Assembly (NCBI GenBank): GCA_033977485.1
Contig: CM066985.1
Coordinates: 75,459,045 to 75,523,044, forward strand
Direction of reading: 5' to 3'
DNA from: Hydrangea macrophylla
Taxonomy: Eukaryota; Streptophyta; Magnoliopsida; Cornales; Hydrangeaceae
DNA length: 64,000 bases
Made by a program: the position numbers and the translations under genes. How positions within the stretch are numbered: the stretch's first letter is position 1; every line of letters begins with the position of its first letter. This document shows, in pieces, positions 47,676 through 56,700 of the stretch. The notes under the pieces were generated by a model. That model was not told the DNA's origin. It did not search any database and saw only the letters and a list, made by a program, of their open reading frames with translations.

Positions 47676-48041
47676 ATGGCTGACTTTGTTCATGAGTTGG
47701 TTGTGCACTACCTTGGGACTGTGAACACAATTAAAGATGTGGATCCCGACAAGTACAGTTTCCTCGATCTATTGTCTGATGCATCTGGAGTTTCACTCAA
47801 GAATGTACCTACCAACTTGGGTGTTACAATGGCCTTGTTCTTTACAATAGGTTCTTCAGATAAACACATTCCCTTAGATGATGATGGTGATGTAATGGAG
47901 ATGTTCAAGCTTAATAGGGATACTAAAAACATAAATTTATACTTAGAGATTAAGAGGGATAATGCTGATGCATTGACAATTGCTGGTATTGAGTCTGTGG
48001 TTGGTAGTGGATGGCCGAAGGTGAAAATGGTTTTGATATAG
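47676..48041 (+). CDS. MULE transposase N-terminal PB1-like segment (separate frame)
   Basis: Starts MADFVHELVVHYLGT just after a likely acceptor ATTACAG (47673). A donor GAAG|GTAAGC at 47468 suggests an intron in the 5' leader. Residues 1-~100 resemble the PB1-like N-terminal domain of plant MuDR transposases (LDLLSDASGV, VTMALFFTIG, IPLDDDGDVMEMF). The frame stops at 48041 after overlapping the transposase frame from 48011. A one-base loss between 48008 and 48041 probably separated two parts of one protein. Confidence 0.65.
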   Translation: MADFVHELVVHYLGTVNTIKDVDPDKYSFLDLLSDASGVSLKNVPTNLGVTMALFFTIGSSDKHIPLDDDGDVMEMFKLNRDTKNINLYLEIKRDNADALTIAGIESVVGSGWPKVKMVLI

Positions 48042-50365
48042 GGGCTGGAGCTAGACCTAGAGCTAGCTCTATGGTTGTAGATCTATATGATGTAGAAGAA
48101 GATGTTGATATTGGTGATATGAATGAACTATTTTGTATGAGTGACTCTGATGATCAAGAGTGGGTTGGGCGTAGTTCTGAAGAGGGTGAGAGTGAAAGCA
48201 TTTGTAATGAATCATTTAGTGAAGAAGGATTGGAGTTGGTTGGTCAAAATTCTGAAGATGGATTATCAGGTTACAGTTCTAATGATGAAGATGGTGCATA
48301 TTCCAGTGATGAAGAAATGCCCAAAAATGATGCTAGCAAGTACATGAGGGGGAAGTTATTTCAAATGAAGAAAGGGCAGCATATAGAGTTAGAACAAGGC
48401 TTGTTATTTGATGATGTGGTGTCTTTCAGGAAGGTGTTGAAAGAGTATGCCATTCAAACAGGCTTTAAACTTGTGAGGGACAAAAATGAGAGGACAAGAG
48501 TGACTGCACATTGTGGGAATGCAGGGTGTGGTTGGAGGATTCACACGTCACCATTGTCGGATATGGTGACATTCAAGATTAAGACCCTCAAGAAAGAGCA
48601 TACATGCATTAGAGCAACAAGGAACCCAGAAGCAAACTCAATTTGGGTTGGTCAAGTCCTTATTGAACAATTGAGGGCGAATCCTGATATGAATGATGCG
48701 GCTATGCATGCGTATATTCAGAAGAATTATGGGGTAGAGGTGGGAAGGATGCAATTGTATAGAGGGAAGAAGAATGCATTGAATGCTATTGAGGGTGGAC
48801 ATGCAGAGTCATACAGCAAACTTCCTAAGTATGCAGTTGAGGTAAGAAAGACGAATCCAGGAAGCCTAGTGAAGCTTGAATTTGATAGAATTCCTCCTAA
48901 TGTCAACTTGCCAACATTCAAGAGATTATTTATAAGTTTTTCTGCAATGCAAACAAGTTTCAAGAATGGGTGTATACCTTTTATAGGAGTTGATGGATGC
49001 CACCTCAAAGGTCCATATGGGGGTATTTTACTGGTAGCGATTGCTCTAGATGGTAATAACGGTCTATTTCCATTAGCGATTGCTGTGGTGGAGTCTGAGT
49101 GCAAAGCTAGCTGGGGCTTTTTCCTGTACCACCTACACTCAATATTAGAAGATGGAGGCCAAAGCAGACCCCGGACTATAATGTCAGATGGCCAAAAGGG
49201 TATTGAAGCTGCTATGCATCAAGTAATGCCTCAAGCAATTCATAGGAGATGTTGCAGACACCTATTCAACAACTTCAAGGCAAAATTTCCTTCGTTGAAG
49301 TTGAGGAAGCAATTTTGGGCAGCTGCAAGGGCATATACTGAGACTGAATACAATAGGGTGATGCAAGAGATTGAGGGAATTTGTAAAGAGGCACATGTAT
49401 GGCTCAATAAACATGATGCAGCTTCTTGGGCTATGCACACATATGGATTTGAGGTAAAAAGTGACCATGTCACTAATAACCTAGTCGAATCCTTCAACAG
49501 TTGGATTGGAAAGTTGAAGGGAAAGCCTGTCCTAACTCTGGTTGATAGAATTAGATCCAAGACAATGGGGAAGATGCATAAAAGGTATCAGAAAGGGTCT
49601 TCTTGGGAGACTTGTGTTACTCCAGAAATTAGGCTAAAATTAGATGAGGTCATAAGCAAATCTAGAAGTTGCAAAGTGGTATCTGCAGGTGGTAATGAGT
49701 ATGAAGTGTTGGATGAATGTAGGACTTACTTAGTGAACTTGAGGGCCAAGACTTGTTGTTGCAAAGAGTGGGATATTAGTGGGGTTCCTTGCAAACATGT
49801 TGCTGCTTGTTCTAATTCTAGACTTAACATAGAGAACATATGTGATGATGTATTCACAAGAGAGAGATATATGATGACATATGCTGATATAATCCATCCC
49901 ATTCATGATCACAGTATGTGGGGAGATGCCATGGGAGATCCAGTCCAGCCTCTACAACTAAGGAGACAGCCTGGCAGGCCCAGACAGGCTAGGAAAAGAG
50001 GGGCTGATGAGCCACCTGCTGGGGTTAGTGACTCTAGGAGAACTTGCACAGTAAGGTGTGAGATTTGCAAGCAGCTTGGGCCCAACAAGAGAACATACCA
50101 AAGAAGACCAGTTGGAGAAAATCCTCCAAATCAACCAACTTTTGACCAAGCTTCACAGACCTCAACAGCAAGGTCAATGGCAGCAAGAGGAGGGAGTATA
50201 ATGGGTGGAAGGGGAGGAAGGACAGTGGGAGCAAGATGGGGAAGAGCAATGGCAACAAGGGGAGGGATGACACTGGGAGCAAGAGGACGAAGAGCATTAG
50301 CAACAAGAGAAGGGAGGACAACAACAAAAGTGAATGTCTTGGAGCTGTATGACAGCCTTTTTTAG
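48011..50365 (+). CDS. MuDR-family transposase (MURA-like, 784 aa)
   Basis: Catalyses cut-and-paste transposition of the MULE, acting in the nucleus on its terminal repeats. After an acidic N-terminus (residues 20-110), residues ~133-260 match the MuDR DNA-binding-type domain (GCGWRIHTSPLSDMVTFKIK). Residues ~320-420 are the MULE transposase core, with Asp in FIGVDGCHLKGPYGG and Asp in TIMSDGQKGIEAA, then the CRHLFNNFKAKF motif. Residues ~580-600 are a SWIM zinc finger (CCCKEWDISGVPCKH). Next come a CEICKQLGPNKRTYQ half-knuckle and a Gly/Arg-rich tail (MAARGG-type repeats). The frame is intact. Reading with the PB1-like segment needs a frame change near 48010-48040, so this copy may use the ATG at 48011 or be inactive. 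Confidence 0.9.
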   Translation: MAEGENGFDIGAGARPRASSMVVDLYDVEEDVDIGDMNELFCMSDSDDQEWVGRSSEEGESESICNESFSEEGLELVGQNSEDGLSGYSSNDEDGAYSSDEEMPKNDASKYMRGKLFQMKKGQHIELEQGLLFDDVVSFRKVLKEYAIQTGFKLVRDKNERTRVTAHCGNAGCGWRIHTSPLSDMVTFKIKTLKKEHTCIRATRNPEANSIWVGQVLIEQLRANPDMNDAAMHAYIQKNYGVEVGRMQLYRGKKNALNAIEGGHAESYSKLPKYAVEVRKTNPGSLVKLEFDRIPPNVNLPTFKRLFISFSAMQTSFKNGCIPFIGVDGCHLKGPYGGILLVAIALDGNNGLFPLAIAVVESECKASWGFFLYHLHSILEDGGQSRPRTIMSDGQKGIEAAMHQVMPQAIHRRCCRHLFNNFKAKFPSLKLRKQFWAAARAYTETEYNRVMQEIEGICKEAHVWLNKHDAASWAMHTYGFEVKSDHVTNNLVESFNSWIGKLKGKPVLTLVDRIRSKTMGKMHKRYQKGSSWETCVTPEIRLKLDEVISKSRSCKVVSAGGNEYEVLDECRTYLVNLRAKTCCCKEWDISGVPCKHVAACSNSRLNIENICDDVFTRERYMMTYADIIHPIHDHSMWGDAMGDPVQPLQLRRQPGRPRQARKRGADEPPAGVSDSRRTCTVRCEICKQLGPNKRTYQRRPVGENPPNQPTFDQASQTSTARSMAARGGSIMGGRGGRTVGARWGRAMATRGGMTLGARGRRALATREGRTTTKVNVLELYDSLF

Positions 50366-50674
50366 GGAAGACAACCAAAAAAGTGAATCTCTAGGAGCTT
50401 TAAGACAGCCTTTTTTGGGGGAAAACCGAGAGAGTAAAGGAGTTTTAACCTTTTATTGGGAAATACAAGTAGTGGCAGTATTTTTTTTTTGTTTGGGGGG
50501 AACACTTTTGTAATTTTTGGGGGCCACACTTTTGTTTTTAGGGAGTTAAATATATATGTCTTTTGTATTTACAATGTGGTATAATTTGTGGACTGAAATG
50601 GGCTGAAATGAAATAGGGTGTTTGATGCAAAATGCAATAGATTAATTTGAACATAAGAGATTCCATTCATTTCA

Positions 50675-51148
50675 TCAACTTTCACTATACATATCCAAAA
50701 GATGGATTCTTGACCAAAATACACAAACTTCTGCATTTAACTTTTGACAAATATATTTAGTAAGGCAACCAACAATGCCAATGCAGAGAGAAAAAAAACA
50801 GACTGTTAGCAACAACTTCATCATGGAATAAATACTCTCAAGCATCTTTAATCTTGACCGAAATTCATTAGCATCCATCCTCCACTCAGTCATCTCAGGT
50901 TGCGGCTGAAAAGGTTGCTCAACATTCATAGTATCAAATGAACTTGAACTTGCTATTGAATTGCCCACAAAATAAGGAGTGCACCAACTCCAAAATTTGC
51001 ATAACCCACTTTCACACACATAGTAAAGCTTGTCCTTGTTTTTATCAGACTGAACCACTTTGATGGCTGCTACTTTCCCACATTTACAAACTCTGCTTCT
51101 GTATTTGAGTTCCATTCTCTCATATTGTTTTGAGCTTGATGAAGACAT
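50675..51148 (-). CDS. GRF-type zinc-finger protein with C-terminal membrane segment (157 aa), inside the MULE
   Basis: Residues ~20-57 fit a GRF zinc finger (CKCGK...YYVCESGLCKFWSWC). Residues ~95-112 may form a short helix, and ~112-133 are hydrophobic (KLLLTVCFFSLCIGIVGCL), a likely membrane anchor. Small plant proteins with this layout (At4g04775-like) are common but of unknown role. It lies inside the MULE, convergent to the transposase, with its start toward the right terminal repeat. That placement is like an accessory gene (compare mudrB or the VANDAL second genes), but it could equally be a captured host gene. Intact frame. Confidence 0.75.
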   Translation of the reverse strand: MSSSSSKQYERMELKYRSRVCKCGKVAAIKVVQSDKNKDKLYYVCESGLCKFWSWCTPYFVGNSIASSSSFDTMNVEQPFQPQPEMTEWRMDANEFRSRLKMLESIYSMMKLLLTVCFFSLCIGIVGCLTKYICQKLNAEVCVFWSRIHLLDMYSES

Positions 51149-51317
51149 TGTTTAACCTACATTAAGAATTATAAAGGCAATTAATGGATGAAATTAGAGA
51201 TAGAGATTGAGATGGAAAAAGGTCAAGAAGAGACAGATATGAGAACATACCTCTGGTTTTTGGGTTCAAACCGAGAGAGTGATAGAGATCGAGGGATAGG
51301 GAGATGACTAGAGATAT

Positions 51318-51320
<3 letters not shown>

Positions 51321-51357
<37 letters not shown>
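51321..51357. repeat. GA microsatellite
   Basis: (GA)n of about 37 bp between the GRF gene start and the right terminal repeat of the MULE. Confidence 0.95.
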
Positions 51358-51359
<2 letters not shown>

Positions 51360-51628
51360 AGAGAGAGATGACCAAACATACCTACCCTTTTGTGGGCATG
51401 TGGGCATCTTATACTTCTTCTTCTTCCTTCTTGAGTCTGGGCAAATAGTTAGGTCAAATGTGGGAGGGTAGGTGGATTAATAAGGAATAGACAAAGGGTA
51501 GTTATGGTATTATGTATACAAAAATTGCTGACATCATGGTCAACAAACATTTTATCTAACGGCTGTCTAACGGAAGGGTTTCATTGATACTCGCTCCAAA
51601 CCTCAGGAGGTCTATGTGATATTACTGA

Positions 51629-51689
51629 AACGTGAGGGGTGGCGGGTGTGATTAGAGCAAACCTCAAGGGGTGTAAGTGATATTTGCCC
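51629..51689 (-). repeat. MULE right terminal inverted repeat
   Basis: Reverse complement begins GGGCAAATATCACTTACACC, matching the left end. A diverged extension (51555-51628) continues part of the pairing. Confidence 0.9.
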
Positions 51690-52410
51690 TTTAATAAAAT
51701 ACTATTAAAGAAAAGTTCTTTATCATTTTAACATTTAGTGCTTGAACATTAATCTAATTTAATGATATAATGTAACTACAATATATATAACAATCACAAG
51801 AATATTTGTCTACATTTATCTACTTTAATGTTATAATATAATATTATTTATGATACCTTTTATCATTCATAACTTTTATCATTGACGAGGTAAAACACAT
51901 TCATGTGAATGTTGGAATTATAACATTATTTATATTGTCTTTGGCAGTGTATAGAACTCTCAGTTTTTGGTTTTAGTAGCTTCATTGTGATGTTATATAT
52001 ATATATATATGTATATACACATATATGTATAGAGCTATGAATGATAGGTTTTCAACTTTAATAATTTTGTGAGCTCTTCATGTTGAATAGAGAGATCAAA
52101 ATCATTCTTGTGATACTTGTGTTCACATTTAAAAAAGAGAGATTTCCAAGCTCTATTTCTGAGCAATATATATCAGAAATGGTGTTTATTATACCAGTTT
52201 TCTCGATGTGCAAGTGAAACTGAGAGAGAGGTGATTCTGTGTTGTTTTATCCTGCGGACGGAATGGTAAGTACGAATTACTTGCACAGTTGGGGCAGAGT
52301 CGCGAAACGTCTTAAAGAGAGCGAGACCCGCGACTCGGCACATGTTTTGTTAAAGAGGCTATTGATCTAGTTATTCCATTCCAATTTTATTTTTATGTTC
52401 CAACAGTATG

Positions 52411-53085
52411 AGTGTGGCATGAAGAGTCTTTTTACCAACTAAGTTGAGTTGTTGCTCACTAATCAATCAACTTTCAGATTAAAAAAAAAACACTTGGTAT
52501 TCAATTGTGAGGTTTCACAAATTTCATAATTGTCATGTGCAAGCCTGATATGGAGGTTAATGTAATTTCAAAGTGTCTATTGTTACAAAAATGTAGAGGA
52601 GGTAAGTGTAATTTACTATAGAATAACTAAAAACAAGTAATAGGACAAATTACACGCTACCCCTCATATTTTGTACGAAATTTCACTTTGTTTATTATGT
52701 TTTGAAAAGTGACACATACTAGGTTTGGCTTAATTGTCAATTCAATCTAATCTCCACATTCTCTTCAAAAAAAATTAGTAGAAATGTTTTTGCATCTCTC
52801 CATTACTTGTTTAGACAGAAGATTGGACTAAATTGCCACTTAAAACCAAATTTCAAGATTTTATATATTGTCTTTGAAAATACATAGACCAAAGTGAAAC
52901 ATTAGGTAGAAATATGATGGTGCAAAAGATAATTTTAGAAAATAAAAACTAAATTTACTATTATTATTATTATTTTGTTTGTAAACAAATAAAAACAAAT
53001 TAGTTGACCAAGCTAAGGCAATTAAAAGAGAGAGAGAGAGTGACGTCACAAAATTCCTAATGGCCACATCATATAAGGGATTCGT
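52411..53085. other. Intergenic DNA between the copia element and the thioredoxin gene
   Basis: No ORF or recognised element. Short ATT (52960-52974) and GA (53027-53041) repeats. Confidence 0.5.
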
Positions 53086-53281
53086 TTGACAAAATTGAAA
53101 ACTAAGTACTGAAAATTAAGTGTTGAATTTTAAATACTGAAAATTTTAAACGATTGAATTTGCAATACTTAAAATATTATTTCAAGTACTGAAATGGAAC
53201 ACATTATTTTCAGTATAAATTTTTATTTAAAGTTTTCAATAAATTTTTGGTTAATTTTTCAATGAAGTGGTATGTTATCAA
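53086..53281. mobile_element. MITE, TGTTTGATAA family (copy 1)
   Basis: Ends CGTTTGACAAAATTG and (other strand) CATTTGATAAC; rich in AGTACTGAAAAT. Its reverse complement matches 61634-61891 along most of its length. Sits about 350 bp upstream of the thioredoxin TATA box. Confidence 0.7.
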
Positions 53282-53627
53282 ATGCACTGAAAATAAAGAA
53301 GTGCTGAATAAAATATAATAAATCCAAAAAAAAAAAATGATCATTTTATACTGGCCGCTGAATGAAAAGAGATTCCAATCAACGGATAAGATGAAAAAGC
53401 CCATAACTTTTTACCATGGGCATGCTTTTACTGTATAACTACTCAACGTGATTATCCGTATACTTTAACAGCTAAGCATTTCCTCATTTACGTCAGCATT
53501 TTGATTCTCCGTACTACCCAGTATCATACTATACTACTAATATAGAGTATAATATACGGTGGCAAATTGGTAATATAATTGTAATTCGAGGTCTCTTTCG
53601 AATACTATCCCTACCAACCTCGTTGCC

Positions 53628-53635
53628 TATATAAA
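53628..53635 (+). promoter_or_regulatory. TATA box of the thioredoxin h gene
   Basis: TATATAAA, 122 bp before the ATG at 53757. This leaves room for a leader of about 90 nt (53665-53756), which is rich in GAGA. Confidence 0.7.
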
Positions 53636-53756
53636 CGAGTGTGTGGATTTATACAACAAACCAGCAGAGACAGAGAGAAACGTTTCTTGTGTGACAGTCT
53701 GTTCGCTTTTGTGTGTGAGAGAGAGAGTTTTTCTAGAGAGAGAAAGCAATCAAAAA

Positions 53757-56700
53757 ATGGCAGGAGAAGAGCCTCAAGTTATCAATTGCCACACTCTCGA
53801 TGCATGGAACGATCAGCTCCAGAAGGGCAACGATTCCAAGAAATTGGTACTTTTTTTCCGTATTTTTTTATTATTTGATTTGGGTTTTGATGGTTTTATC
53901 TATGTATATAGATAGCAATTTGAGTTTGATTTGCTTAATTTGTTCCATATAATGTGTCATTTTGAGATTTGGTAGATTGATGTTTTATTTGATGCTTTAC
54001 TTTGTTTAATATGCTTCGTGATTTTATTAAGGGCATTTTTGTTATTTTGTATTTTTTCAACACGATCCGAGGATCAAAGCATAGATTCTCTTTAGACGCC
54101 CTCCTTAGAAAATCATCGTGTATATATATATATATCGATAAATGAGGATTGGTGTTGTTTCAAGTCAGTTTGATATGTACAAAACATTTGAGGTACTGTG
54201 TTTTTGGGCATGGAAATGTTGTGGAGTTGCTTTAAATCAGTGGCGGACCCAGAATTTTAATTCAGGTGCGAAGTTTTTATGGGGGTTTGGGAGCGCGCCC
54301 CCGACCAAATTTTTTTGGTAGGAATAGTTTTAAGTGATTTTTTCCATGAGTGTTGTGTATATATGAGGGTTGAAAATTTTGCGTGTTTTTTTATCTATCT
54401 CACAAAAAATGAGCAAATCGAGGTTTTTTTTTTCCGTTAAACAGGAGGAGCAAGAGGAGGTTAATGGTGGATATGGGGTCTTTGAGTCTTTCGAGGGCTT
54501 CTGCAAAACTTCAAACTTCATTTGTATGAGAACATTTTATATTTTTATTTTTTAGAAAATGCCGTGTGGGACACTAGAGGACCCTAGGTGGTCTTTGTTT
54601 TGCTTTTGGGTCTTTTATTATATAACATTTACATATATACACACAATATAATTTTTAATACAATCGAATTAAGAGTGGGAACAAGTTATTAATTAAAACC
54701 GTGTCAAAGTTCTTCAAAGTTTTAAAATTTACAAAAGAGTAATGCTATGCTTCACAAATTTCTATTTCAAAAGTGTTTGCCAGATGACCTAGCAGTGGGG
54801 AGAGGTGAACAACTTCCAATCAAAATTTAACTGGCCCTACTGTATTTGACCTAACTCCATTGCCACATCATTTGGAAAACACTTTTGGGATGAAAATTTG
54901 GAAAGCATATCATTACTCTTTACAAAAGCCCTTGAATTAACAAAAAATCTTAATAAAAATTCATATTTTTTTAAAACTATCATATATAGTCTGTTTTTTC
55001 CTGAAAGTTCAGTGGGGGCGGCTGCGCTCGCCCCCCACTATAGGTCTGCCCCTGCTTTAAACGAACTGAAATTTGCTTTTTGGATCGGGATTGATGGTTC
55101 ACGACATTTCTTCTAATTTTTACATTTTTTAAAAATTTATTTTTGGGTAATTTTTTAGACTCAGATGGGTATTTTTAATTCATTTTATTCTTTGTGTGCT
55201 ATGGTATGGTTATGTGAGGTATCCTAATGAGGGATCCCTCATTTTAAGAATGTGAGGACTTCTGTTCTCGGCCGTTGGATCGTGTTTTTATTAAGGGTAC
55301 TTCTATCATTTCACTGGCGTGACCTGGATTAAATGGCAATCCAACGGCCACAATATAAGTCATCACTTTCTTAAAAATGAGGGATCTCTTGTTAGAAGGG
55401 GCTTGTATATGTATATAAATATATATTTTTTTGGTTTTATCACCAAATTTGTATTTGTATTCTAAATGGTGGTGTTGTTAGAATGGTACGATTCACTATT
55501 CAATTCATATGATTCAATCAGGCCCGGCCATGGGCCAAGGCGACAAAGGCCAAGTCTTAGATCCCCCAAATCCTTTGATAGTTTTTAAGGCCCCCTACAT
55601 TTTTACGACTATACCACTATTAGTCTTAAGCCTAGTATCTCAACCCAAAATATACCTTTTCTCCTTCCTCAAGGTGCCCAAATATAAGTCCCAGACAATT
55701 TAGAATAGTCAATTCGTAACTCTCTTCCACAAATCATCATCATCACAATCAACATTATAAATCACAAGCCACCATATAAAACCAAAATTAGTATTTTCAA
55801 TTTACCCATTTGTGTGTTTGATTATTTGACTGTAGATTCGATATATTTGTTAGGGTTTGTAACTTGTAATTATGTATAAATAGACAACAAAAAAAAAATT
55901 GCCTCAGGACGCTGCCCCCGAACCCCCATATAGCCTTGAGGCCCCTTTTTAGACTTCGCCTTGAACCCCCAAAGCCTCAGTGCCCGCCCTAGATTCGATT
56001 CGATTCTCATGCTGAACGATTCGAATCATACCTATGAATCAGAGATCCATTGACTCATTCAAGTTTGTTAAGTTTATTTCTATATATAAAGCTTATGATT
56101 GTGTGTAAATAAATAAGTGACTAATTAGATAATGCCAAGGCTTTTATTAGCAAATCCCCACTAATGTCATTCATGTGTTGACATGTTGTCCTTATGTTTT
56201 TTTTCCTTCATCCTATTCACATTCGTGTATGTATGTGAAGTGTTGGGCTTCACATCATAAAAAAGCAACACATTATTATAGGTATATACATACAATTATG
56301 TATATACATGTGTTTTATATGCATATACAAAAATATTTTACGAGCTATTTCTAAAAAAGTGAATCGTACGATTCACGATTCATAATTTTGGCAAACCGAT
56401 TCACTATTCGATTCACACTTTGACAACCTTGCTAAATGGTATCCCAAATGTGTGGTCCCACTTTCAGAGTTGGGTACCAAATTTGGGATAAAAATTGGGA
56501 ACCAACGCATAAATCTTATCACTTTTTTTTTCCCTACAAGATTTTGTCTTTATTTTATACTTCTTGTTCTCTTCTATGGCCTAACCTGCAATATAGTGGT
56601 TTTGAGTAAGTAACACTTGTTCTCGGGTAAGAAACACTTGGTTCGTGTTAAGAAACATTTGTAATTATTAAAATAAAAAACACCAAGAATAAATGTTTCT

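Larger units (their letters stand above)
47090..51689 (+). mobile_element. Mutator-like element (MULE) with two genes
   Basis: Terminal inverted repeats of about 60 bp begin GGGCAAATATCACTTACACC and differ at only about two positions. A perfect 9-bp target duplication TTTAATAAA lies at 47081-47089 and 51690-51698. 4.6 kb long. It holds a transposase gene on the plus strand and a small gene on the minus strand, converging with a 310-bp gap. Intact ends and long frames make it the least decayed coding element in the window. Confidence 0.95.
24134..52405 (+). mobile_element. Ty1/copia retrotransposon (relic 2) split by four insertions
   Basis: LTRs of about 730 bp (24134-24864, and 47069-52405 after removing the MULE) and a perfect 5-bp target duplication GTATG (24129-24133 and 52406-52410) define one element. 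Removing the solo LTR, LARD, MULE and the 1.2-kb block at 26461-27650 leaves about 5.5 kb, a normal copia size. Internal sequence keeps decayed reverse transcriptase and RNase H, with many stops. Its LTRs differ by several percent, clearly older than the LARD inside it. Confidence 0.9.
47069..52405 (+). repeat. 3' LTR of copia relic 2, interrupted by the MULE
   Basis: Starts TGTTGTAGTATTTTTAATAAA, is broken at 47089/51690, and continues AATACTATTAAAG... to TTTTTATGTTCCAACA. 728 bp without the MULE and its duplication. Confidence 0.9.

Noticed and set aside
48727..50378. Minus-strand ORFs opposite the MULE transposase
   Set aside because: Shadows of the conserved plus-strand coding sequence.
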